Shown one piece after another: positions 12,145 to 22,378 of a DNA stretch of 64,000 bases. How positions within the stretch are numbered: the first letter of the stretch is position 1; the number at the start of each line of letters is the position of its first letter. The notes below the pieces were generated by a model. The model was not told where the DNA came from and searched no databases. It saw only the letters and a list, made by a program, of their open reading frames with translations. The stretch lies in contig NC_073744.1 of NCBI RefSeq assembly GCF_029784135.1, positions 74,813,935 to 74,877,934 on the forward strand, read 5' to 3'. A program made the position numbers and the translations under genes. The stretch comes from Toxorhynchites rutilus septentrionalis (taxonomy: Eukaryota; Arthropoda; Insecta; Diptera; Culicidae).

Positions 12145-14425
12145 CATTAAGGACGCCAAATTAGAAAAGAAGTCAAAAGCGTGAAATAAAGTTGACGTTG
12201 ATAACTATTTTTGACCCGAACGGATTTTGACAATTAATATAGTAATATTTCCTAAGTTTGTTAAGCTATATATTACAATCGCCGGGTGTGTAAATGGTTT
12301 AAATTGATGAAAACTAGAAGCATTTCCATTCTCCCTTACATTTGTTATGCTCATTCGTGTGGTTACCTACCCGTGCCGTCAATAACGAGCAACTTATCGA
12401 CGATGGGGAATATTTTCTGGAGTATAAACATTGAAACTCTACTGAGGCAAACATCCAGTCTCGTTCATTACTCGAACAATGAACTTCGCCTGTTTTTTCC
12501 TTGTTTTAAGTCATCATATGTCTTCGTTTCAGCTTGAGCTGTGGACGCGATCAAATTACTCACTCACTGATGACATGAGGGTTCTGAACTACACAATTGT
12601 GTAGGGAAACATCAAGCTAGGCTATCGTCGGCTCACCAAAAAAATTATTGTTCTGAGAATTTGTGTGTGAAACGCATGCCAGTAGTGAACTCTCTCCACC
12701 AAGGATGATTGTTACGTTGATCGAGACCTGCAATATTAAAAGAAAAGGCTTCTGTTAAGAAGAGCAAGAGCAGTTGATGAACATTTTCTTGGTGGTGCAA
12801 ATTATTCCGCCGTAAAATTATAAACAAGGAGGCAAGCTAGCGGAAACGGAATATCGTCATGAAGGAAGTGTGAAATGAGCTTATTTTCATTAAAAGAAGT
12901 GTGAACCGAACTGAACTCGATATACTTAAGTGACGCAGACGGTAAACTAGTGTGAGTAACACCACTATTTGATATACAAGGGATACCACAACTACTTGAA
13001 TCTCATATCATGCGACGCTTTTATTAACATTCATAACCACCGCTGGTCCTCTGTTCCTATTTCGGCGTTCGGACTGCATTGCTCGTGCTTAGCGATGGAT
13101 CTCTGCTCAGGCAAATATTTAGTCGTTTTCTATGTTCGAAAAATTGTAATGGGTTGTATCTAGGACACGACCGCAGTTTTCGACGTAGAACTACGGAATT
13201 ATATTATTCAATTCACTTGTTTATCACTTCGAATATTATTTTAGAATGCATCGAAATTTTTGAAATAACTTTTTAGCTATTTAATTTTTTATTACTTCAG
13301 TAAACTTGAAAGAGTCGAGTAGAGTCGGAAGCTATCAGCACTTATCGTTTATTTGGTTCAACTCGCATCAGACTTTCTCCTTCCCACTCAGATATCGATC
13401 GCAAACTATGAACCCTTTTGCTCCTATATTTCGCTTGAGATGTGATCGAACCCCACCAGTAAGCTTACCCTGCTGGAATTTGAAAGCATACTTTCATGAA
13501 ATATACGTTCATCTAAATAAATGCAGTGTATAACTATATTCCATAATTCTGGATACTCTTCCATATCCGCACTAGCACAAACAATTCTCGTATGCTGCTC
13601 TACTTTGTCGAAGCACACCTCGATACAGAGGACTTGCTCTCCTTGTATCGAGCGGTGTATGTATGTGTGTGAAATCAACATTAGGCATGAATAATATCCG
13701 CTCGTTGTGTTATACTAGCTTACTCGCATCTGTGTTTTCATTCTATTCTATTTTTGGTTTCCGCCTCTAGCCCTGAGAAGGGCCCTTGTGGAAAGAAACT
13801 CTACTTCATATTCTTCCTTCACCTGTCAAGAAAATAATCCTCTACTTCTCGACGCTCTGCGGCAACCATGTTGCTTCGATGCCCACCAAACGAGAGGTGG
13901 TATGGCTCTAGGTAGTGCGGACTGAATCAAAACGGCTGTCAAAAAAGATCCAATTGAAATGACAAAAGAGATCCAACGATCAGGATCTTATGATAATCAA
14001 CACTATAAAAGAGGTATTGTTGTCAAGGACAAAAATAATTAAAATTATCAAATGAACGAGCTACATTTTTCCGTCAATTGTTTAATTAACCATTGCATCT
14101 CTGAAAGAGCATCTCAGCCTTTCACTGAGCAACGCATTTTTAATCTCCCCTCTCTTTGACATAACGTTTTTCCGAACGAAATAAAAACAAACGAAGTCAG
14201 AGTCACGTAAATGTTTACTCCTGCGATTTGAAAATATTCGATAAAAAGTGGAAGGAAGAGATGCCAGATGATTTTTGAAAAAAGTCTGTAAAAACATGTG
14301 AATGTCTGTTAAAAATGTGGAAAAGTCTGTAAAAGTGTGCAGATCTATAGAAATGTCTTTTTCACATATTCATTAATACTTTGTACATCGCGATGCACGT
14401 AAGATTGTATTTTGTATATATATAT
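12145..14425. other. Intronic stretch with no recognised gene
   Basis: There are only short frames without domains. A histone-like stem-loop on the minus strand (GCCCTTCTCAGGGC, about 13773-13789) and a degenerate GACGTAG palindrome near 13183 suggest more histone-cluster debris. No histone coding sequence is readable beside them. Confidence 0.4.
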
Positions 14426-14429
14426 ACAG

Positions 14430-15790
14430 CCATTCCATGCCAAACCAATATAGTGGTTCTCAGATCTTCGCCAAAAGTGGTAATTTTGTTCTTTATCGCA
14501 AAACATTAAACTCGTATTTTTTTTATTTTTTCATTAGGGTGCCCATTTCCATTTTAGGGTGATCCAAAAAATCATTTTTTTCCACTTTTTCACAAAATGA
14601 CTTTTTTCAAAAATTTATAACTTTCGAACCACTTAATCGATTTAGATGATCGACATATCAAATTCAAGCCAATGAGCTTTAATTGAGAAATATTGAACTT
14701 GCAAATAATATGGATCCTATTTTCGCAATTATTGATTGTAGTCGTTTTTTAATGTATTCATGGCTTTGGACTAGGGGGCGCTTTTTTTCTATATTTTTTC
14801 TTGAAAGCTGAGATTTTTTACATAAAATATCTCGATATCAGAGATGCTATTTTTTTCGTTTCAGAGATGCTATTTTTGAAATATGATTTTTCAGAACTAA
14901 TCGATGGTTCGAAAACAATTTTTCCCCATTTTTCCCACTACAAAAAGTCATAACTTTTGAACTATTGGACCAATTCCTATCATCGACATATCAAATTGAA
15001 GCTTACGAGTTATTTTTCTATGAAAAAATTTTACTTTTGCGAAAAAATTTAAATTTTAATTTTTGTAATTATTGATTCAGTTAGTTTTTCATAGTTTTCT
15101 CGGTTAAAGATAGGAGCGCTATATTTTTTTAGATTTTTCATGGAAAGCTGAGGATTATTTACCTAACATATCTCGATATCAGAGATGCTATAATTATCGT
15201 TTTTAAGTTATAACTTTGTATATTTAACATGTTTTAAGTCTTCGATCAATATTCATATGTGACTAAACTAGACCTATGCTACAAGAATCCAAACTTCCCG
15301 CAAGTGTGATATTTTTTCAAATTTTGCTTATTGGCTTCCATTTAATATATCGATCATCTAAATCGGTTCAGTAGTTAAAATGTTATGATTTTTTGCAGAA
15401 TGTTATTTTTGGACAAAGGGGGAAAAATGATCTTTCGAACCACCGGTTAACTTTGAAAAATCATATCTAAAAAACGAAAAAATAGCATCTCTGATATCGA
15501 TATATGTTATTTAAAAAACCTCAGCTTTCAAGAAAAAATTAAAAAAATATAGCGCCCTCTAGTCCAAAGTCATAAAAAAATAAAAATACGACTACAATCA
15601 AAAATTACTAAAATATAATTATTTTTTTCGCAAGTTAAATATTTTTTACTAAAAGGCTAGGTCATTAGTTTCAATTTTATATGTCGATCTTCTAAATCAG
15701 TTCAGTGATTCAAAAGTTATTAATTTTCATTTGTCATTTTTGGGACTAAGTGGAAAAAATTGATTTTTCGGGCCACCTAATAACTTATGT
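14430..15790. repeat. AT-rich foldback element with long diverged inverted arms
   Basis: A block around 14560-14900 (ATTGATTGTAGTCG, GACTAGGGGGCGC, CTTGAAAGCTGAG, ATATCAGAGATGCTAT) recurs reverse-complemented around 15440-15630. A partial extra direct copy sits at about 14940-15200. Phrases such as AACTTTTGAACTATTGGACC also repeat. There is no coding capacity. It looks like an old foldback or MITE cluster. Confidence 0.6.
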
Positions 15791-16034
15791 GTTGTAAGTG
15801 TGTTTAAATGTTTCAATAATCTACACATATATACATACACATACATACGCGTTGTTAATTTTTATAAAAATCAGTATTTCTTCGTTGATATATTGGACAT
15901 CCAATAAGGCTTGCGATCTTGTCGTTCATGAAATTTATAAGAAAATGCAGTGTATATTTTCCATCCGCCATGCAAGGCTATACAACTTTTAAATCACTAC
16001 ACGGCCATGAACCATGTCTGTGGTAACAATATCG

Positions 16035-16764
16035 TTCCTTGTTCCGTGTATGTCGCAGAAATGGGTGCGATATACTATGCTCTAGGGATCATTGAAACAC
16101 TGTCCATCGACCATTATTTTATTTTTTCAGACAGTCTCAGCTCAATAGAGGCAATCCGCTCAATGAAAGTTGATAAACGCTCATCTTATTTCCTAACAAG
16201 AATAAGACATCTATTGAGTGTTTTGGTCGAAAAATTATTCAAGATTACCTTAGCATGGGTTCCCTCTCATTGCTCGATTCCGGGGAATGAGAAAGCGGAC
16301 TCGCTAGCTAAGGTGGGCGCTTCAGAAGGCACACTTTTTGAAAGGCAAATTGCCTATAATGAATTTTTTCACATTCCTCGTCAGGACACACTCGTTAGTT
16401 GGCAGCGCATGTGGAGTGAAGATGAGTTCGGTCGTTGGTTACACACGATTATCCCTAAGGTCTCGACGAGTGCATGGTTCAAGGGATTGAATGTAGGTCG
16501 TGATTTCATTCGCGTGATATCTCGGCTTATGTCCAATCACTACAACCTAAACGCGCATCTCTATCGCATTGGACTCGCAGCAAACAATCTTTGTGATTGT
16601 GGCGATGGCTACCACGACATCGAGCATGTTGTCTGGTCGTGTATCCGGTTCCATGCTGCTCGCTCTCAGCTCTCTAGAGCACTGAGAGCAAAAGGCAGAC
16701 AATCGGATATCCCCGTCCGGGATATCTTAGGTAGCCGGGATCCTGATCTTCTGCTTCATCTATA
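16035..16764 (+). pseudogene. LINE RNase H domain and C-terminal tail, truncated
   Basis: The frame encodes the later part of an RNase H fold: SVYVAEMGAIYYALGIIE, FIFSDSLSSIEAIRS and TLAWVPSHCSIPGNEKADSL contain the Glu, Asp and His/Asp positions of the family. A Cys/His tail follows (CDCGDGYHDIEHVVWSC). The first catalytic Asp (TDGS in the longer copy) is lost by 5' truncation. The frame ends LLLHL. Compared with the 42-44 kb copy it has a few substitutions. It is a dead fragment. Confidence 0.85.
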
Positions 16765-17318
16765 ACTGTTTCTCAGAAACGCCGATGTCAACGTTTAATG
16801 ATGTTTCCTTCGTTGTGTCCCCGTTTCATATTCCTCCTATCCGATCGATAAACTTTTACTTAGTCGCGGCAATACATACACACACTCTTCACAGATGCAC
16901 GGGCCAAAGGTTGTGCAGTCCACTGATCATTCAACAAGAGCCAAAGGTTGTACCGCTCATGACAACTCTACACGAACTGATGATTGCGTCGGCTAGTGAC
17001 CATTCTATCCTGGATTCCTCGAGTCGAGAAAGACGCACCACGCTAGATATGGGGTACAGGCTAGGGAGCGTTGCTGATTAATGGTCAGCTGCATCCCAAT
17101 AGGAAGTAGCCCGTGTCGGGCACACGTATAGAGCATCGAAGACTGCAACATACCAATTATGAGAACACTTGTAATACTAACCTCGAGCCAACCGCGAGTA
17201 ATCGGTTACATATTACTAACATAGTTGTAAGACAAAAAATGTCAAAATATTGGACTCCCGGCCCCGTCAGGCAAACGCCACATGTGCCTTAATAAAAAAA
17301 TATATTTTGGAAAAAAAA
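16035..17318 (+). mobile_element. 5'-truncated I-like LINE (RNase H end plus 3' UTR)
   Basis: The fragment is about 1.28 kb and flanked by the direct repeat AATATCG (16028-16034 and 17319-17325), the expected target-site duplication. It begins inside the RNase H domain, runs through the 3' UTR and ends in an A-rich tail (TATATTTTGG plus A10). The same sequence forms the 3' part of the longer LINE at 41611-44885, inverted there. Confidence 0.85.
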
Positions 17319-17329
17319 AATATCGAACT

Positions 17330-18380
17330 GTAACCCATATTTCGTCATAAGCAGACCCGAGAGCGAATGTAAGTTGTTGAAAATAGAATGAAATTTTTTA
17401 TTCGATGTTGTTTAAATACTTAGAAGACATAGTCCTGACTTAACTTAACTATTTTTCAATAAATCTCCTTGCATTTCAGCAAAACAATCTTATCTAGAAC
17501 AGAAAATAATTATCAGAGACAATTTTCGTTCAAGATTTTTCCTTACATGCATAGAATGCAATTTTTCATTAATTGTGAATAACCGTATCCTCTCTTTCGT
17601 CTGCAATGATGTCATGGCAAAAGTACGAGTTCCAAACTTCATACACACCAGATGGGCTAACCAGAAAGACTGCTGGGCCGCAGGTTGAGTATCGCTGGTC
17701 TAACGTCATGTGTATTGATATAAACTAAATATAATAACTTTTCTGTATTAAAACTATGAAAAAATGTCATATGGTGAGTCGAATATCTTTGATGTGATGA
17801 ATAAAGCCTCTTATTTTTCAAAAACCTGTGAAATATTGTTATATCCAAAAAGTCTACAACAAAAATGAAAAGTGTTTTACAGATATGTCTGTAAATTTAC
17901 AAACATATTTGTAAATCTGGCATCCCTGGTGGTTTGAGATATTATTGCAAGAAATCGCTTGAAAACATGCATGAATTTGCTTGAAAATGAAGTGAGTTGA
18001 GTCCGCACCACTTAGCTATGGCTCACAAAGAATGGTTTGAATGTGTGGCTTCAAATGGCGGATGGCTTATTTAAACCAAATATGTTGAAAACGGGCAGAA
18101 ACGAATGTATCGGTTGCTCGTTATTGATAGCTCTGTTCGGGAATGCACACAAATCGGCAGAACAAATGTATGGGAAAATGAGAATGCTTCCAGTTTTCAT
18201 TAATTTAAACTGTTTAGGCATTAGTGGGTTGTACTGTATAGTATATCAAACAAATCTTAGAGAATTTCCAATTCCATTGGTTTGCAAATTATCAGAATTT
18301 GTTCGCTGTGAAAATAGTTATTCACGTTAACTTTATTTCTCAAAAACGTGACCTGTTTTCTGATTTGGCACCCTTCCTGA
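17330..18380. other. Intronic stretch with possible hAT-type end motifs only
   Basis: GGGCCGCAGGTTGAGTATCG (about 17674) resembles a hAT MITE end, but no inverted partner in the right orientation was found. A second such motif lies near 18540 (CAGCCATACCCAAACTTCGG). The rest is AT-rich with no gene. Confidence 0.3.
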
Positions 18381-18382
18381 AA

Positions 18383-18398
18383 GACGTAGTTCTACGTC
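18383..18398. repeat. GACGTAG palindrome copy
   Basis: GACGTAGTTCTACGTC, here preceded by CTGAAA and followed by AAAAAG, i.e. inverted relative to the copy at 18632. Confidence 0.6.
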
Positions 18399-18631
18399 AA
18401 AAAGTGAAAATCGCTTGTTTTCCGTTATCCTAAGGGCTGCGTTGGTGCCTTCAATATTGATCAATGCATAGAACTGAAACTATGGCGTAGAAGGCGTTAT
18501 AATCGTGCGACACATAATTATTTTGGGAATATCAAGCTAGACCAGCCATACCCAAACTTCGGCTCACGGGCCGCATGTGGGCCGGCGGGCTCTTTTGTTT
18601 GGCATATCTTGCCATTTTAAACAATTTTTTT

Positions 18632-18647
18632 GACGTAGGACTACGTC
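18632..18647. repeat. GACGTAG palindrome upstream of H2A pseudogene
   Basis: GACGTAGGACTACGTC with TTTTTT before it. It lies 518 bases upstream of the H2A pseudogene start, which ties the palindrome to histone 5' flanking DNA. Confidence 0.6.
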
Positions 18648-19149
18648 TAACCGGAATATATAGGGGGTGAAATGGAAATCTAGGCACTGAACAAGTAGGA
18701 AAAAATGCAAGATTTGGAACGCTTATAACTCGAGCATTTCTCAATAGATCGCAAAGGTTTTTGCATCAATTGATGGGAAATATATCTACGCATCTATCAT
18801 AACGAATAACATTTCATTTTTCTTGAGATAAATAATTGAATAATTGTGAAATATCAAGCATTGTCAAAATGCTCTATGTGCCCATTTTTGATTGGTCCAT
18901 TTTGTGCTCCTCAAATCGTACCGATCAAAACGGGCAACCAGATCAGCAGCGAAATAGAATGAAGCACGATTGGAAAGGAAAAAGAAAAAAATGAACGAAA
19001 CATTGGTCGCAGTCTCACACATGCGTAATTCTCGAGCCAGCCAGTCAGCTTAAAAATCCCCGCTCCGCTGCCGTAACGATCATTCTCATTCAAACCGTAC
19101 ACCACATCGGTTCGCATCACAACACATCAACAAACCAACCCAAGCAGCC

Positions 19150-19400
19150 ATGTCTGGACATGGTAAAGGAGGAAAAGTGAAGGGAAAGGCAAAATCCCGC
19201 TCGAACCGTGTTGATCTGGAGTTCCCCGCTAGGCCGAGCGCGTTAGTACCAGTGCACCAGTCCACCTAGCCGGCGTTATATACTTTCGGCCGCCGAAGTG
19301 ATCGAGTTGGCTGGTAAAGCTGCTCGCGACGATAAGAAAACCCGCATTCAGAACAGAACACATTCGGTTCGGTGGACATCAAGACAACAGGCAGTTGCAG
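19150..19400 (+). pseudogene. Histone H2A pseudogene 1
   Basis: It opens with an intact start and MSGHGKGGKVKGKAKSRSNR, nearly canonical H2A. After the EFP codons the sequence loses the GRIHRLLRKGNYAERV segment. The region for AAEVIELAGKAARDDKKTRI is recognisable but frameshifted. The upstream 150 bases resemble a histone 5' flank ending in a CAAACCAACCCAAGCAGCC leader. A degenerate stem-loop follows at 19584. The internal deletion and frameshift rule out a functional histone. Confidence 0.85.
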
Positions 19401-19583
19401 AGAGTGGCGAGTGGCAAACGCAATCGCAAAACGGCATCAGGTAGCAGTAGAAAAAAGTTTGTTCTTTATACAAACTGCTTTGGTGGCAAATCCAGAACAA
19501 GGCGGCATCGAGGGCGTTCGAAATGGTTTTTTTCAAAACCACGAGTACTAAGTTTTCTAAATTGGAACCATTCCATAACACAA

Positions 19584-19599
19584 GGCGCTTTTCAGGGCC
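19584..19599 (+). terminator. Histone 3' stem-loop, degenerate (H2A pseudogene 1)
   Basis: GGCGCTTTTCAGGGCC has the TTTTCA loop context and one mismatched stem pair compared with the consensus. Confidence 0.6.
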
Positions 19600-19895
19600 A
19601 TTAGACCTTCCAAAAAAGAGTTTAGGAAATACAGTTCAATGCTTTCTAAAACATTATCCAAAATAATAATAAAACACAAATTGATTTTTTCATAATTTGT
19701 TTGCCAGGGTCTGATGAGTATGTGAATTTGGCAGTTGTTCTGAGCTTATTGATAGTTGGGGACTTTCCTGATTATTAAATTTTCACCAATTCTTAAATTG
19801 TTTCCAGATTGAAAGTTTAAAGTCGACACTGTACCACTGTCATCGCAAATGTTCAATTACAGGTTAAAATCGCCTCCAATGCGACACTGAGTGGT

Positions 19896-20061
19896 GCTTC
19901 GGCACGTCGCATTGAATGTAATTTACTGTACAACATGTCACAAAGCTGGATGAGACATCTTGTTGGAATTTTCCAACTGTGAAAGCTGTGGCGAGTGGCA
20001 ACAAATCGCTAAACAGGAAGGTTTAGCCGAACAAGATGGGGATATCGAGTGATAACAAAAG
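19896..20061 (+). repeat. Duplicated H2A 3' flank segment (second copy at 20641-20800)
   Basis: GCACGTCGCATTGAATGTAA, ACATGTCACA, AATTTTCCAACTGTGAAAGC and ATCGAGTGATAACAAAA occur in the same order here and after the second H2A pseudogene. A shorter part (GAGTGGCAAACGCAATCGC) lies at about 19405. The two pseudogenes and this flank therefore look like a decayed tandem of a histone unit. Confidence 0.6.
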
Positions 20062-20340
20062 AAACTCTTTTGATTGAAGATAATTTTGTGATCCTGAAAA
20101 GGACCCTTTTTAGCCTGCATGTGAATCCAACGAGCGAACAAATCGTAATGAATGTATTTTTTTGCCATCGCTCCCTTTTAACGCTCATTCGTTCGTCTCG
20201 TTGGACTCGCCCCTCTGGCTGAGTCTGCCGATTTGTCTCTATCCTGTGAGTGTGTACCGCTAGAGTATAAAACACGCGGACCCCAAAAAAATATCTTATT
20301 TTCTTTCAAACCGTAAACTCGTGTGGTTGTACGGCATCGG

Positions 20341-20635
20341 CATCGTGGACGTAACAAAGGAGGACAAGTTAAGGGAAAGGCAAAGTCTCACTCGAACCGT
20401 GCAGGTCTCCAGTTCACTGTTGGTCGCATTCACTGATTGCTTCGCAAGGGTAACTTGGCCGAACGGATTGGTGCCGGAGCACCAGTATACCTAACAGCGG
20501 TTATAGAGTTTCGGCCGTCGGAGTGCTCGAGTTGGCTTGCAAAGCTGCTCATGACAATCAGAAAACCCGCATCAAGAACAGAGCAGCTTCGGTTCGGCGC
20601 TCATCAAGGCAACAATTAGTTTCAGTGAGTGGCAA
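20341..20635 (+). pseudogene. Histone H2A pseudogene 2
   Basis: The start codon is mutated, but [19 protein letters not shown] and, in the same region, [20 protein letters not shown] are readable as H2A. A stop interrupts GRIH, and later parts ([10 protein letters not shown] in place of EVLELAGNA) are frameshifted. A TATA-like GTATAAAAC lies about 80 bases upstream (20264). A perfect histone stem-loop sits at 20813. It is a full-span but broken copy. Confidence 0.85.
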
Positions 20636-20812
20636 AGTGTTTCTCCGGCACGTCGCATTAAATGTAATTTACTGAACAACATGTCACAAGCTGGATGGGA
20701 AGAAATTTTCCAACTGTGAAAGCTGTGGCGAGTGGCAAACGCAATAGCTAAATAGTAAGGTTTAACCGAACAAGATGGGAATATCGAGTGATAACAAAAA
20801 CACAACACCAAA

Positions 20813-20828
20813 GGTTCTTTTCAGAACC
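20813..20828 (+). terminator. Histone 3' stem-loop (H2A pseudogene 2)
   Basis: GGTTCTTTTCAGAACC forms a perfect six-pair stem with a TTTC loop. It lies about 180 bases beyond the H2A relic. Confidence 0.7.
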
Positions 20829-21844
20829 ACAACATGTTTATAAAGAGTAAACAGTAAACTAATCCATTTTTCAGGTAGATAGGTAGGAGAAGAAAATAAA
20901 ACAATATATTTAAAATATATATTTAACAAAAGCTGTCCCCTTTGTATAGTCCTACGTCACTCCGGTTATGTCCCCGACATTACCCACCCGTCTTTTTGGT
21001 AACAATAACAAAAACCTAATAAATCAGTTAGAAATGTATGTAAACAATGTAAGTGACAAATCAGAAAACATGTCACGTTTCTATCAAATAGAAACATCAA
21101 TTGCAGCGATCGTTCTACGGAAAATGAAGATAGAGCAAATATTGAAAGAAGCGTTTGACTAAACTTAACAAACTATTTACCTGATTTATGACAGAGTTGT
21201 AGCGTTCTATGAATGTGTTCTATTTCACATTTTTCTACATTTCGATTTCCAAGATGTATTAAAATATTTGGTATATGATTTTTTCTACTCAATGTTACAG
21301 AATTGTATTTTTTGCGTTCAGTTTTAGTAGTTCATTACATAAGTATAGAATACATGTACGTACAGAATGAATGAAGAGAACTAAGCATTCACAGTATTCA
21401 CGATTCATCAGTCATCCAGCTATCGGCCAGACGGCAGAGAGGTTTCCAAATGGGCTTCCTCAAGGCCGAGAGTTAAGTGAAGTTTTCAGAATTGGCCTTT
21501 TTCAAGGCAAGGCGAACGAACTTTTAAAAAAAGTTCTAACGCCTCTATAATTCAAGCCTTGATCCAACTCCAACTAGCAGACAGCAGTCTTTCTGAATGC
21601 TGATATCAACTACTGCTGATTTGCTCGATACAACGGAAGAATGGAAGATAGATGTCGGACACAGTGGTGCAAATTTGTTCGTTGGAGGCACCGCGTCGAT
21701 TTGCATGCCATCTGGTGGAACATGCAAATCGTTTGTAGTTCAACAATAAAAATCTAGAAATGTTAACCATCACAAAAATCTAAAGTATGCTTGGAAGTCT
21801 ATCGAAGTCAAGATTGCATATACATCACCCTGGCGAATCTCAGT

Positions 21845-21889
21845 TTTCATTTTGCTACCATGTTGAACGAACATGGTAGCAAAATGAAA
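21845..21889. repeat. Perfect 20-bp hairpin with 5-base loop
   Basis: TTTCATTTTGCTACCATGTT (21845-21864) is followed by GAACG and then the exact reverse complement (21870-21889). It sits at the 5' edge of a LINE endonuclease fragment, which suggests an inversion made at the insertion junction. Confidence 0.8.
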
Positions 21890-22095
21890 GCTTGCACTGC
21901 CGGGAAGAATTCAACAGTAATAAGTTATCCAGAGGTGGTGTTCTGATAACTGTCCATCGACATTTTAAAGCACAGCTGATTGTTGAAAACGCATGGTCGA
22001 GTGTCGAACAAGTGTGGGTCTCGATGAAACTAGCAGCGAGAGTACTCTACATTTGCGTGGTGTATCTTCCTTCGAGTATCTTTCCGTCGTACTAG
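21890..22095 (+). pseudogene. Fragment of an APE-type LINE endonuclease
   Basis: The frame contains LSRGGVLITVHRHFKAQLIV and EQVWVSMKLAARVLYICVVY, typical of the middle of the AP-endonuclease domain in R1/Jockey/I-type LINEs. The catalytic start (N, QE) and end (D, SDH) are absent. It begins at a hairpin and breaks off at about 22,100. Confidence 0.65.
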
Positions 22096-22378
22096 CTATG
22101 GATGTAACTCAGCCGTTCAAGACCTACAGCGGCTGTTCAAGTAACTTCGTTTCAAAGTAACGAAGGTTCATTGTAATGATAAGACATTTTCAAATAAACA
22201 AATAAACAAATCTATAAATTGTGACAATCCAGGACTTTTTTTTTTTTTTTTTTTGGCAGACTTATCTCACTTCTTAACTAGGCGAACCTAGCCAGAATTT
22301 TCACCTGCCCCCGGGCTTCTGAATGCCAAAGGGGGACTAGGCTCTGCGGAATGCACGTATCTGCATGCTCGTGCTGTT

